From a bacterium (lineage in GTDB: Bacteria > AUK180), in contig JAGLWT010000148.1 in assembly GCA_023133295.1 (NCBI GenBank), positions 1 to 59,607 of the forward strand: a DNA stretch of 59,607 nucleotides, written 5' to 3'. Positions within the stretch are counted from its first letter, which is position 1. Each line of letters begins with the position of its first letter. The position numbers were made by a program, and so were the translations under genes. Under the pieces are notes generated by a model. It had not been told where the DNA came from. It worked only from the letters and a program-made list of their open reading frames with translations, and made no database searches. Shown here in pieces: positions 26,412-35,052 of the stretch.

Positions 26412-27251
26412 ATGAAGGCCTTTAATTCTATAATGCTTATTCTTTCGCCTTTCATGCCGCTTTTTTTTGCGGCAATGGGAGGGATATTATCTGAAAGAGT
26501 GGGGATAATAAATATCGCATTGGAGGGTTTTTTGATCATTTCCGCGTTCGTGGCAGGAGTTGTGTACTTCTACACCTCAAGCATTATCCTTGCAATACTT
26601 GCGGGATGCGCGTCCTCAGGGCTTGCCGGACTTCTGCATTATTTCTTGACGGTCAAGTTAAGACTGAATCACATAGTCAGCGGATTGGGGATCAATATAT
26701 TCGCGTCGGGTATCACGGTTTATATCACTTCAATGCTTTTTGATCAGAGCAGATCCTTCCAGGTCGGAGTAAAAGGTAGTGTTCTCCCCGTGTTCCTGCT
26801 CATTGCGGCATTTGTACTGATCACGATATCACTCTTTTTTAACAAGACGCCGATCGGTCTGAGATACAAAGCTGTGGGAGAGAATCCCTTTGATGCGAAA
26901 GTCCTTGGGATCCGTGTCAATAACTATAGAGCGATAGGATTATTCGCCTCTGGTTTTATTACCGGTATCGGCGGAGCGTTCCTGGTCCTTCAATCGGGGA
27001 GTTTTGTAAAGGATATTGCTGCAGGAAGGGGATATATTGCATTGGCGGCAGTGATATTTGGAAATTGGAAACCCCTGCCGGCGGCCTTGGGCGCTCTGAT
27101 ATTCGCCGGATTCGATTGGCTCGGTACATCATTGCAGGGCCGCTTTCTTCCCGATCAAATACTTAGAATGCTTCCCTATATAATCACAATTATCGCATTG
27201 GCGGGCATATTCAAGAAGGCATCTCCTCCTGCCGCATTGGGGCGAATATGA
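26412..27251 (+). CDS. ABC transporter permease, BMP/YufQ-type (nucleoside-like uptake)
   Basis: A membrane protein of 279 residues with about 8-9 helices and the family hallmark PLFFAAMGGILSERVGIINIALEGF at the N-terminus, the region shared by YufQ-like and branched-chain amino-acid-type permeases. VGENPFDAKVLGI is the cytoplasmic loop that contacts the ATPase. The open frame reaches 26328, but upstream codons are repeat sequence; ATG 26412 is chosen. The partner genes of a complete transporter (BMP lipoprotein, ATPase, YufP-like permease) are not next to it, so they must lie elsewhere or be lost. It overlaps rsmI. Confidence 0.85.
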   Translation: MKAFNSIMLILSPFMPLFFAAMGGILSERVGIINIALEGFLIISAFVAGVVYFYTSSIILAILAGCASSGLAGLLHYFLTVKLRLNHIVSGLGINIFASGITVYITSMLFDQSRSFQVGVKGSVLPVFLLIAAFVLITISLFFNKTPIGLRYKAVGENPFDAKVLGIRVNNYRAIGLFASGFITGIGGAFLVLQSGSFVKDIAAGRGYIALAAVIFGNWKPLPAALGALIFAGFDWLGTSLQGRFLPDQILRMLPYIITIIALAGIFKKASPPAALGRI

Positions 27252-27919
27252 GTGGGACTCTAACAATAGTAGGTGCTCCCATAGGCAATCTTGCTTCGGT
27301 TGATTCTCTTTTCGCAAAGGCGCTTAAGAAAGCTGACCTGATCCTTTGTGAGGATACACGCGTCACAGGCAAACTGTTGAACCTGAAGGGGATAACTCCG
27401 GTTAAGATGATGTCATACCGTGAGGAGAATGAGGAGCGTATGGCAAAGAAGGCATTGGAATTCCTGGCGCAGGGTCTTCATATTGTTCTTTTGTCCGATG
27501 CCGGAATGCCTCTGGTCTCTGATCCGGGGTACCGGCTTGTGCATATGGCGACTGAGAGCGGGTATGAGACCTCTGTGGTTCACGGGCCCAGCGCTTTTAT
27601 GGAAGCCCTTCTGAGATCTGGTTTTGGGACGGATAGATTTGTATTTCTGGGATTTCTTCCTAAAAAGGGCAAGAAACTCACCGAGGCCGTGGAATTGATG
27701 AGTGGATATGATATGACATTTGTATTCTATGAATCGCCATATCGCATAAGAAAGACAATGAAGCTCTTGCAGGACCGTCTTCCGGAATCCAGGTATGCGA
27801 TTTGCAGGGAGTTGACCAAGATGCATGAGGAATTTTTAAGAGGCCAACTCTCCCAATTGAATATTCTCGATATCAAGGAGAAGGGAGAATTTACGGTCGT
27901 ATTGAGGAGAGAAAGATGA
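27248..27919 (+). CDS. rsmI: 16S rRNA (cytidine-1402-2'-O)-methyltransferase RsmI
   Basis: Tetrapyrrole-methylase fold enzyme that uses SAM to methylate the ribose of C1402 in the ribosomal P site. The signature residues are LTIVGAPIGNL at the N-terminus, LILCEDTRVTGKLL, SDAGMPLVSDPGY and HGPSAFMEALLRSGF. At 223 residues it ends soon after the catalytic fold (EFTVVLRRER) and lacks the extra C-terminal region of ~50 residues found in the E. coli type; many bacterial RsmI proteins are this short. ATG overlaps the permease stop, and its own stop overlaps the next ATG. Confidence 0.93.
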   Translation: MSGTLTIVGAPIGNLASVDSLFAKALKKADLILCEDTRVTGKLLNLKGITPVKMMSYREENEERMAKKALEFLAQGLHIVLLSDAGMPLVSDPGYRLVHMATESGYETSVVHGPSAFMEALLRSGFGTDRFVFLGFLPKKGKKLTEAVELMSGYDMTFVFYESPYRIRKTMKLLQDRLPESRYAICRELTKMHEEFLRGQLSQLNILDIKEKGEFTVVLRRER

Positions 27920-28536
27920 ATAAACGCATGATCACAATACTTATAGCAGCAATGGTCCTGAGTGTATTTTCGGGTTGCGGCTATATAAAGAGCGAGATAA
28001 AGGCCGGCAAGATAAAGAAAGGGCTTGAAGGCGAGTCCTTAAAGAAGTATTATATCCTTTCTCTCTTTGCCACTCACTCCGAAGCAAAGGCATATCTCCT
28101 AATGGAAAATGAAGATCAGAGAAACAGTTACCTCAAAGAATTCTGGATGATGTATGACCCCGACATATCAAGCACAAGAAATTCATTCTATGCGGAATTG
28201 CTAAAAAGGTATTCATATGCTAAACTCAAATTTCCATATATGAGGCGCTCCGGGGAGAAGACCGACATGGGCAGAATGTATATTAAATATGGGGCTCCGG
28301 TAGAGATCCAAAGAAATCCTCAGGATATTGAGAGGGAAGATTTTCAAGAGGTTATAGTGTGGGAGTATGAAGAACCCAGGATGTTCAATATAGGCTTCAA
28401 AGACGAGAACGGCACCGGCAGCTATAATCTTATTCCCAATTATGAGGTAATTCCTACGGTAACCGGCAAGGAATTTAGACATAGGACCTTGAAAGAGGTT
28501 CGCGAATGGAGGACAAGCCATGAAGAGAATAATTAG
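27916..28536 (+). CDS. GWxTD-domain lipoprotein
   Basis: A lipoprotein signal with the lipobox cysteine at residue 21 (VFSGC), then a compact GWxTD-type domain: YLLMENEDQRNSYLKEFW, the long helix with YAELLKRYSYAKLKF, and GEKTDMGRMYIKYGAPVEI, where the family's GWxTD strand is replaced by GEKTD. IVWEYEEP closes the domain. These proteins occur mainly in the FCB group and related candidate phyla; their function is not established. Usually the domain follows a ~250-residue beta-rich part in one chain; here the beta-rich part may be the next gene. ATGA overlap with rsmI. Confidence 0.8.
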   Translation: MNKRMITILIAAMVLSVFSGCGYIKSEIKAGKIKKGLEGESLKKYYILSLFATHSEAKAYLLMENEDQRNSYLKEFWMMYDPDISSTRNSFYAELLKRYSYAKLKFPYMRRSGEKTDMGRMYIKYGAPVEIQRNPQDIEREDFQEVIVWEYEEPRMFNIGFKDENGTGSYNLIPNYEVIPTVTGKEFRHRTLKEVREWRTSHEENN

Positions 28537-29977
28537 TTTTATCATCATTTTAATTTCAATGCTTACATTTGCTCAGCATGACCCGGTCGTTTACCGCGGT
28601 TCCGGCGCCAGCGGAACATATATCCGCATTTGTCAGAGGGTTGATTTCAGTGATTTTACTCTGAGTAAGGATCTGCGGTTCAGGATATCTTACAAGGTGA
28701 GCACCAGGGATGGTGAATTGATATTCAAACGCCGCGATTATCAGGAAATTAACGGAAAGGAGATCCTTGAACAGAAGATCATCTTTTTTTCTTCATCAGT
28801 TTGGGGAGATATACAGCCCGGTGAGTATGAGGTCGAGGTTTCCATCGTTGAATTGGAGAATAAGACAAGAGTAAAGACCGGAACTTCAATTGTTATAAAG
28901 GAAAGCGAATTTCATGATGATGTGTTCGCCTGGTCGGGGCAGGATCTCAATCTCTCTTCCAAAGAAGCCTATTCCGGTGAGACCTTTACCTTTACCACCG
29001 ATATCGAGAACAATTCCGTAATGAAATGGAGATTTTTCATCTCCGGACAGAATGGAGAGCGTTATTATGAGATGAGCTCATCCACCACTACTGAAAAAGG
29101 TGTTTCGCGCCTTGTTTCTACGGGCATTGATTCGCTGTATTTGGGAGAAGGGGAATTTACCGCAACCTTTGAAGCGAACTTCTCTGATCGAGATGATCCC
29201 ATTGTCAATTCACGGGAATTTTCAATCAAGCACCCGCCATTTCCGATCGACCTGAATGCCTATACACCACTTAAATACATCATTAGTTCTACCGGTGGAT
29301 ACGTTGGCGCGATGTCCAATTTTGGCGGTTATTCCGCAACTGTAGTATTTCCTGTGCTCTTACCCAATAAAAGTGTTGCCGGTATGATCGAGTCGCGGTA
29401 TGTGATCACTGATAATATCTCCGCTCTCAGAGGCTCTCTTTCATATAAGGTATTTTTCAACCACAAAAAAGAAGCGATCAAGCTTGACATTCTGGCTACA
29501 CTTAATTCGAGCGATGTGGATCTTTCCCTGATAAACATGGATATCGCAAATAATCCCGCGAACCCCATGGAAATAAACAAAGACAATTTCATCGTTTCCA
29601 CGATCGGTATAGGGCCGTATGTACGGAAAATACATGAACTGAAGCGGTCTGACCCTTTTCAGATCTTTCCGTATTTTGCCATCAATATTAAATACGAGGG
29701 AGGTGACCTTATATCCTTCAAGGGCTTTATCCCCGGCATGTACACATATTTGAGAATGATCCTGCGTTATGATTATCATGGAAATAATAAGAGCTTATAC
29801 ATGAGCAATTCAGGTATAACCAAACCCATATTGCCTCTATTCGGGGGTTTCTATGAAAGGACATCAGGTGATAAATATTTGGTGGGCCTTGCGAATCTTC
29901 AGATGGAAAAAAGCACATCTTCCCGGATCGATACTTTTAAATTGTTGAATTATCTGAAGGGAACTAAAGTTGAGTGA
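28520..29977 (+). CDS. Exported beta-rich protein paired with the GWxTD lipoprotein
   Basis: Not recognised as a named family. A signal peptide (1-18, ending TFAQ) precedes 467 residues of beta strands. The first ~230 residues (RVDFSDFTLSKDLRFRISYKVSTRDGEL) resemble the N-terminal beta domains seen in longer GWxTD proteins; the second half has repeated amphipathic strands (FGGYSATVVFPVLLP, YFAINIKYEGGDL) and could be an outer-membrane barrel or adhesin-like domain. The gene overlaps the GWxTD gene by 17 bases and has its own GGAGG site, so the two proteins probably act together at the cell envelope. Confidence 0.65.
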   Translation: MKRIISFIIILISMLTFAQHDPVVYRGSGASGTYIRICQRVDFSDFTLSKDLRFRISYKVSTRDGELIFKRRDYQEINGKEILEQKIIFFSSSVWGDIQPGEYEVEVSIVELENKTRVKTGTSIVIKESEFHDDVFAWSGQDLNLSSKEAYSGETFTFTTDIENNSVMKWRFFISGQNGERYYEMSSSTTTEKGVSRLVSTGIDSLYLGEGEFTATFEANFSDRDDPIVNSREFSIKHPPFPIDLNAYTPLKYIISSTGGYVGAMSNFGGYSATVVFPVLLPNKSVAGMIESRYVITDNISALRGSLSYKVFFNHKKEAIKLDILATLNSSDVDLSLINMDIANNPANPMEINKDNFIVSTIGIGPYVRKIHELKRSDPFQIFPYFAINIKYEGGDLISFKGFIPGMYTYLRMILRYDYHGNNKSLYMSNSGITKPILPLFGGFYERTSGDKYLVGLANLQMEKSTSSRIDTFKLLNYLKGTKVE

Positions 29978-31352
29978 AATAAAAACAGGTATTCAGAAAT
30001 ATCTGGTCGCCATTCTCGGGATTTCCGGTGTACTTCTGTCACCGCTGCACCCACTGCCCGGCCTGGCGGTCGCTTTGATCTGTTCGGCGGTCCTTAATTA
30101 CATCGAACCCGTATTTTCCAATCTCGTGATCCTTTTGTCAATTTCAAGCGGGGTCTATTTGACGATGAAAGGCATGATCACGGGATATACGCTTCTTTCA
30201 ATAATAGTCGCGATCGCGGCGGTCTTCTATTTTCGCGGTAAACTTTTGGAGAGTGAGAACATATTCCGCTCACGCAAACAAAGCAGCCGGGAGGATATTT
30301 CCTATAACTCAGACATCCTGGAAAAGAACCGTTCACAGATCGATTACTTTGATATCAAGATCGAGGATTACAAGTATCTGACACGCGGTTTACTGGATAT
30401 CACCAATCTTCTGGATCAGGACAAGGACCTTGCCGCTCTGCTTCAATATTCTTCAAAATATTTCAAAGGCACCGGGTACGTACTTAGGTATGAGGACAGA
30501 AATTGGGTATTGAAGGAAAAGCATGGCCGTGGAAATGTGAATGTTGAAAACTTTAATTTCCAATCCGGCATCCTCAAAGATGTGATCATGAAAAAGAAGA
30601 CCCTCTATGTAGAGAATATCGACTCGGACTTTCATTATACCTTCATCAACGGAATAAAGACCATCAAATCCACCATAGTTTTTCCCATACTGGTGAATTA
30701 TCGGGTAGAAGGACTTTTAAAATGGGATTTTGCAGTTCCCACGGAATTTGAATACCATAAGATCAAGATCATTCAGACACTTGTTCATTTCACTTCATTG
30801 AACCTTTCACTTCTTAACACGCTTGAAGAGCTGGAAAAGGTAAGTATCATCGATGAGCTCACTCAGATCTACAATAAAAAGGAATTCGATTCGCGGCTGA
30901 AGGATTTTGTAAAGACGGGCAGGAATTTAGGAAAACCCCTTTCACTGCTGATGATCGATATTGATCATTTCAAGCAGGTAAACGATACATATGGCCATCT
31001 GGACGGGGATCTGGTACTATCACAGCTTTCTGCTTTATTGAAGAAGTATGTGAGGATATCCGACATCATATTCAGGTATGGCGGTGAAGAATTTGCCGTG
31101 ATACTCCCTGATACCTCTGAAAGTGATGCCGCTATCCTTGCCAAGCGCCTATGTAAAAGTACCGAAGAGAATACATTCTATTTGAAAAAGAAAAGGATCC
31201 GCCTGACGGTCACGGTCGGGGTCTCAGAGCTGACCAATGAGATATATACTCCGAAGATGATGATCGAAACGGCGGACAGTGCTTTGTATTGGGGCAAGGA
31301 GAATGGAAGGAATCGTGTTATATGTTACTCAGAGATAAAAGAAAAGCGATAA
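29970..31352 (+). CDS. Membrane-bound GAF-GGDEF diguanylate cyclase
   Basis: Makes cyclic di-GMP from two GTP. Three or four hydrophobic segments fill residues ~12-90, a GAF-like sensor covers ~135-285, and a GGDEF domain covers ~295-455. The catalytic loop is RYGGEEF with the first glycine at 371, and IDIDHFKQVNDTYGH and FAVILPDT are also typical. No RxxD inhibitory site is evident just before the active loop. The start is TTG at 29970, overlapping the upstream stop by 8 bases. It may link envelope state to surface polysaccharide or attachment. Confidence 0.92.
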   Translation: MSEIKTGIQKYLVAILGISGVLLSPLHPLPGLAVALICSAVLNYIEPVFSNLVILLSISSGVYLTMKGMITGYTLLSIIVAIAAVFYFRGKLLESENIFRSRKQSSREDISYNSDILEKNRSQIDYFDIKIEDYKYLTRGLLDITNLLDQDKDLAALLQYSSKYFKGTGYVLRYEDRNWVLKEKHGRGNVNVENFNFQSGILKDVIMKKKTLYVENIDSDFHYTFINGIKTIKSTIVFPILVNYRVEGLLKWDFAVPTEFEYHKIKIIQTLVHFTSLNLSLLNTLEELEKVSIIDELTQIYNKKEFDSRLKDFVKTGRNLGKPLSLLMIDIDHFKQVNDTYGHLDGDLVLSQLSALLKKYVRISDIIFRYGGEEFAVILPDTSESDAAILAKRLCKSTEENTFYLKKKRIRLTVTVGVSELTNEIYTPKMMIETADSALYWGKENGRNRVICYSEIKEKR

Positions 31353-32173
31353 TATTAGGCTCCGGCGGCGCCAAAGGCCTCGCACATCTCGGAGTGTGGA
31401 AAGTACTCAAGGAGATGGGAATGGACTCCTTGGATTTTATCGCCGGCACATCCATGGGGGCTGTGATCGGGGCGATGATGGCTAATAACCTCAATGTCTT
31501 GGAGCTCATTCGAGTAATGAGAAATATGTCGCAGACGGATTGGCTCAAGATCTTTTCTCCCCACATTCCGGTCTCGGGCTTTGTTTCGGGTAGGAATGTC
31601 AGAAAATTTCTGGAAAAATTCCTAACGGTAAACCAGATTGAAGAATTACAGGTACCGTTCGGCTGCGCTGCCTACAATTACGATCTTTGTGACCCCGAAT
31701 TCCTGACTTCAGGAGGATTATTAGACGCTCTCAGGGCCAGTATGTCCATACCTATCATCTTTGATCCCTATAAGATAGGGGATACATACTATCTTGACGG
31801 CGGCCTCGGGAATCCGCTTCCCATTAAGGATGTAGAAGCGCTCGGCATCGATAAATATCTCGTCGTTAATGTTCTGCAGAAGCCGGTCAAAAGGGATATT
31901 GACAAGGCATTGCTGAAGCGCCTGAATATTTTAAAAAGAAAGCACAAAGAAGACGAACCCAAATTATTCGATATCGCCCTTAGAAATATCTCTATCATTG
32001 AATGGGAACTGGCGAGAAGTCAGTTGGAGCTGCATAAGCCCAAATATCTAGTCACGATCGACACCTCCGAGTTCAATATTCTGCAATACCATTCAGCGAA
32101 GGAGATCATCCTTCAGGGTGAGAATGCCGCTCTGAGAGAGCGTGATATGTTGGAAGATTTCCTGAAAGGATGA
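31322..32173 (+). CDS. Patatin-like phospholipase (RssA/YlbK-like)
   Basis: A serine acyl hydrolase with the patatin dyad. The oxyanion loop is GSGGAKGLAHLGV near residue 12, the nucleophile sits in GTSMG (Ser44) and the aspartate in DGGLGNP (Asp159). At 283 residues with no signal peptide or membrane helix it matches small cytoplasmic RssA-like proteins, which probably act on phospholipids. The frame is open to 31289, but ATG 31322 lies at the family's usual N-terminus and inside the end of the cyclase gene. Last gene of this operon before a repeat-rich gap. Confidence 0.9.
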   Translation: MLLRDKRKAIILGSGGAKGLAHLGVWKVLKEMGMDSLDFIAGTSMGAVIGAMMANNLNVLELIRVMRNMSQTDWLKIFSPHIPVSGFVSGRNVRKFLEKFLTVNQIEELQVPFGCAAYNYDLCDPEFLTSGGLLDALRASMSIPIIFDPYKIGDTYYLDGGLGNPLPIKDVEALGIDKYLVVNVLQKPVKRDIDKALLKRLNILKRKHKEDEPKLFDIALRNISIIEWELARSQLELHKPKYLVTIDTSEFNILQYHSAKEIILQGENAALRERDMLEDFLKG

Positions 32174-32589
32174 CAAGCAAATAGTGAATAGTGGAGAAAT
32201 GAAGAATGAAGAATGGGGAAAGGAACGGAAACACATCCGTAACCGGAAAAACACAATTTCGTTTCCTTCACTAAAATCAGCGGTAACAAATATAGAAGGC
32301 CGGAGCGTAGGTAGATATGGGACATGCTTCGCAGTGCACCAGTGGACCCAGGGACAAGTGCACCAAATGGGTGATAGGTTGATAGGGTGATAAGTTGATA
32401 GGTGCAGAAAGAAGAATGAAAAAATGTAGAATATTTGTAGGGACAGGGCTTGACCTGTCCTCTGTCACTGAAAGAGAGACGGGTGTGATATTGCTTTGTT
32501 CTCCTCACTTTACACCTCACACACCACACTTCTCACATCGTTCGTGCCGAACGACCGACTGTCCCGGTGTAAAAGTTCCAAGCAAAGAG
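32174..32589. repeat. Repeat-rich intergenic island
   Basis: No gene is supported in the first part. It holds AATAGTG heptads (32180-32193), AATGAAG heptads (32198-32218), four octads of GGGTGATA/GGTTGATA type (32369-32400), a palindrome GGACAGG-loop-CCTGTCC (about 32442-32461), and five CACTTYA-type heptads (32506-32540). A 17-base string GTGGACCCAGGGACAAG at about 32342 recurs near 53367. The open frame of the following gene runs back through this region, but the encoded residues look like translated repeat. Confidence 0.7.
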
Positions 32590-33957
32590 TTGACAGGAAG
32601 CAGAGCGTGTAAACTCTTTGCCTTCTTAATTATTGCCGTTGTTCTATGTTTCTCCGTATCAATATTCGCCGGGGATACTACAGTTGCGCTTATTGAGCTG
32701 AATATACTTCACACGAATGATATTCACGGCCATATTAAGCCCTATTCCAATGGTATTGGCGGAATGGTGAACCTTGAAGCCCATGTGAAGAAATTGAGGG
32801 CAGAGGGCCGCTGCGATCTTCTAATAGATTCCGGGGATCTCATTCATAAAGGGAACTCCATAGATCTTAACTCTCATGGCGAGGCGACCTTCAAGTTATT
32901 TGATCTTCTGGAATATGATATCTTCACTCCGGGAAATAATGAGCTGAAGGAGCCGTTTCAGAGGTATCTGGCATTCAGGGATTCCCTTGATGCGCCCTTT
33001 ATCGGGTGTAATATCAAAAATAACGGCGCGAGTATCTTTGATGACGCATATAAGGCCTTTGACCTTAAAGGGATAAAGATCGCCGTCGTGGGGCTTTCCT
33101 ATTGCGGAAAGAACTCCTATGTCAAGGGCAGGTATGACGGATGGGACAATGTTGAATTCCTGCCATGGGAGAAGGCATTGGCAAATACCTTCTCTTCAAT
33201 GGAAAAGGCCGATATCATCATATTGGTATCTCATAACGGTATGGACTTTGACAGGAATGTGCTGACAAAATTTCCGCAGATCGATATAGTGATCTCCGGA
33301 CATGATCATCGTATCACAAAAACGCCGGATAAGGCAGCGGATTCAATTCTTGTCGAGACCGGATGCTATCTCAATGATCTGGGCATTCTGACATTGCTGG
33401 TTTCTGCAGAGGATAAAAAGATCTCCGATGTGAAATATGAATTGATCCCGCTTGTTCCCCTCGGCAAAGGCAAGGGTAAATTGGCAAGAAGGATCAGAAA
33501 ATACGATAGAAAATACAATAAGAAAGGCAAAGAAGTGCTGGGATATCTCAAAGAATCCCTGGATTCATTTGAAAGATCAGCGGAATTTACCGCCCGGGCT
33601 TTCTGCCGCAGCGCAAAGACGGATTTTGCACTCATCAACGATGGCAGTGAGAGGGAATTCCTGCCGGCCGGCCCCGTCACCGCGGAATGGCTGAGGATGA
33701 AGTCGCCGTATCAGAATGACCTTGTGGTCGCCGAAGTCGATGTAGAGAGGATAAGAGCCCTTGTGGAGCGATTTAAGGGGCAGAATGTCCTCTTCTTCTG
33801 GTCAAATGCGGATCTCCCCGAAAAGGGTACTGTCAAGGTCGCGATGGATTCCTATCTTGCCGAAGCAATGAAACTGGAAAGCACTGCTGCGGGCATGACG
33901 GAATTTGAATCCCAGGCGGATTATTTGTCCACCACCGGCACCATCGAAGGTAAGTGA
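32590..33957 (+). CDS. Exported 5'-nucleotidase/metallophosphoesterase (UshA-like)
   Basis: A calcineurin-like hydrolase of nucleotides or similar phosphates, acting in the periplasm or outside. After a signal peptide (KLFAFLIIAVVLCFSVSIFAG) come LHTNDIHGHI, LLIDSGDLIHKG, TPGNNELKEP and VSHNGMDFD plus SGHDHR: all five metal-binding motifs of the family are present, with GNNE for the usual GNHE. A C-terminal 5'-nucleotidase-like domain (~290-430) follows but is short. No ATG exists near the signal peptide; TTG at 32590 is my choice. The longer open frame to 32395 translates repeats. Confidence 0.8.
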   Translation: MTGSRACKLFAFLIIAVVLCFSVSIFAGDTTVALIELNILHTNDIHGHIKPYSNGIGGMVNLEAHVKKLRAEGRCDLLIDSGDLIHKGNSIDLNSHGEATFKLFDLLEYDIFTPGNNELKEPFQRYLAFRDSLDAPFIGCNIKNNGASIFDDAYKAFDLKGIKIAVVGLSYCGKNSYVKGRYDGWDNVEFLPWEKALANTFSSMEKADIIILVSHNGMDFDRNVLTKFPQIDIVISGHDHRITKTPDKAADSILVETGCYLNDLGILTLLVSAEDKKISDVKYELIPLVPLGKGKGKLARRIRKYDRKYNKKGKEVLGYLKESLDSFERSAEFTARAFCRSAKTDFALINDGSEREFLPAGPVTAEWLRMKSPYQNDLVVAEVDVERIRALVERFKGQNVLFFWSNADLPEKGTVKVAMDSYLAEAMKLESTAAGMTEFESQADYLSTTGTIEGK

Positions 33958-34943
33958 AGCGTTTTTTAGAACCCTTTTTACTGATAATCGTTCTCCTTTT
34001 CCTTGTGAATCTACTCATGAATTTCACCTTGAAAAATATCGCTGTACCGGGCCGTGACGGCTACGGTTTCATATCTCCCGATGCCGAATTGGGATTCTAC
34101 CATAATCCATCCTTGAGCTTTCGTACACAGGACAAAGGGCGTGTCTGGAACGATGAAAGGGGATTCAGGCCATGCGGTACGGGTAATGTTTCCGCTGATA
34201 CTATTTATGTTCTCGGTGATTCCATGATCGACCTTCTGGTGGATAATTGTAAGCTGCCCGCGGCCTTCATGGGGAGTGATTCTAAGGACAAAAGATATAT
34301 CAGCTGCGGCTGTATGTCATTCTCAACGATGCAGGAATACATTTTATTAAAGAGGATACATCAGAAGTATCATGGCAAGGAATTCCATATATATGTTTAC
34401 ACGGGAAATGACCTCTTTCAGAATACACAGGGCATTTCAACCCTTCCGGTGATAAGAGAGACCGATGATGGATTTGAATTGATATCACCGGAGAAAACAA
34501 GAGGTATTCCCATTACGAAAAGATTTATACTATTTTCTATCATCGAGTCATATTTCTTCGGCAAGAATGAGGATGATCCGTCATACTGGCATGATCTGAT
34601 GTATGGCTATACTCTCGATTCGATGGAAGAAAATCTCGATGAGATGCTGAATAAGACCGCATTCGTATTGAATCTGATAAATGAATATTCTACGGCAAAT
34701 GATATCAGCGTAAAATATTGCATTATCCCAACATCAATGGAAATAACTTCTCCAAATGATGAGGGGGCAGTGAAAATGGCTCAATTGCGCCATGCATTTA
34801 TTGATATATTGGCATCTCAGGGCGCTTCTTTTACGGATCTCACTCCCGTTATTGAAAAATTGTATGAGCCGGGCTTCTATGATCCCGTGAACTTTCATCT
34901 GACCTCTGATGCTTGGAAAAAGATAATAGCAGTGCACAAGTGA
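33954..34943 (+). CDS. SGNH/GDSL-type hydrolase, membrane-anchored
   Basis: An N-terminal hydrophobic helix (residues ~5-27) anchors or exports the protein. The SGNH blocks are visible: VLGDSMID (block I serine), a glycine-bearing strand ISCGCMSF (block II), YTGNDLF (block III asparagine) and, near the C-terminus, DPVNFHLTSDAW, where the usual D-x-x-H pair is replaced by an N-F-H arrangement. Such enzymes remove acyl or acetyl groups from glycans or lipids. The start is GTG, overlapping the stop of the nucleotidase gene (GTGA). Confidence 0.78.
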   Translation: MKRFLEPFLLIIVLLFLVNLLMNFTLKNIAVPGRDGYGFISPDAELGFYHNPSLSFRTQDKGRVWNDERGFRPCGTGNVSADTIYVLGDSMIDLLVDNCKLPAAFMGSDSKDKRYISCGCMSFSTMQEYILLKRIHQKYHGKEFHIYVYTGNDLFQNTQGISTLPVIRETDDGFELISPEKTRGIPITKRFILFSIIESYFFGKNEDDPSYWHDLMYGYTLDSMEENLDEMLNKTAFVLNLINEYSTANDISVKYCIIPTSMEITSPNDEGAVKMAQLRHAFIDILASQGASFTDLTPVIEKLYEPGFYDPVNFHLTSDAWKKIIAVHK

Positions 34944-34996
34944 CAAGAGTATAAAGAGAAATGAATAATGGGTAAGGTAACAAAAGAAATTGATAT

Positions 34997-35025
34997 TTGC
35001 TTTTTTGTCCAAGAAGGATTAAAAT
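34997..35025 (+). promoter_or_regulatory. Possible promoter of the CsgG-like gene
   Basis: TTGCTT (34997-35002), 17-base spacer, TAAAAT (35020-35025). A start near 35032 would leave about 20 bases of leader with the strong GGAGGAG site just before ATG 35053. The -35 match is weak. Confidence 0.4.
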
Positions 35026-35052
35026 ATACATAGCATTCTTCTTGGAGGAGAA

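Noticed and set aside
31355..31566. Minus-strand open frames in the patatin gene
   Set aside because: They are shadows of a clear patatin coding frame with intact catalytic motifs.
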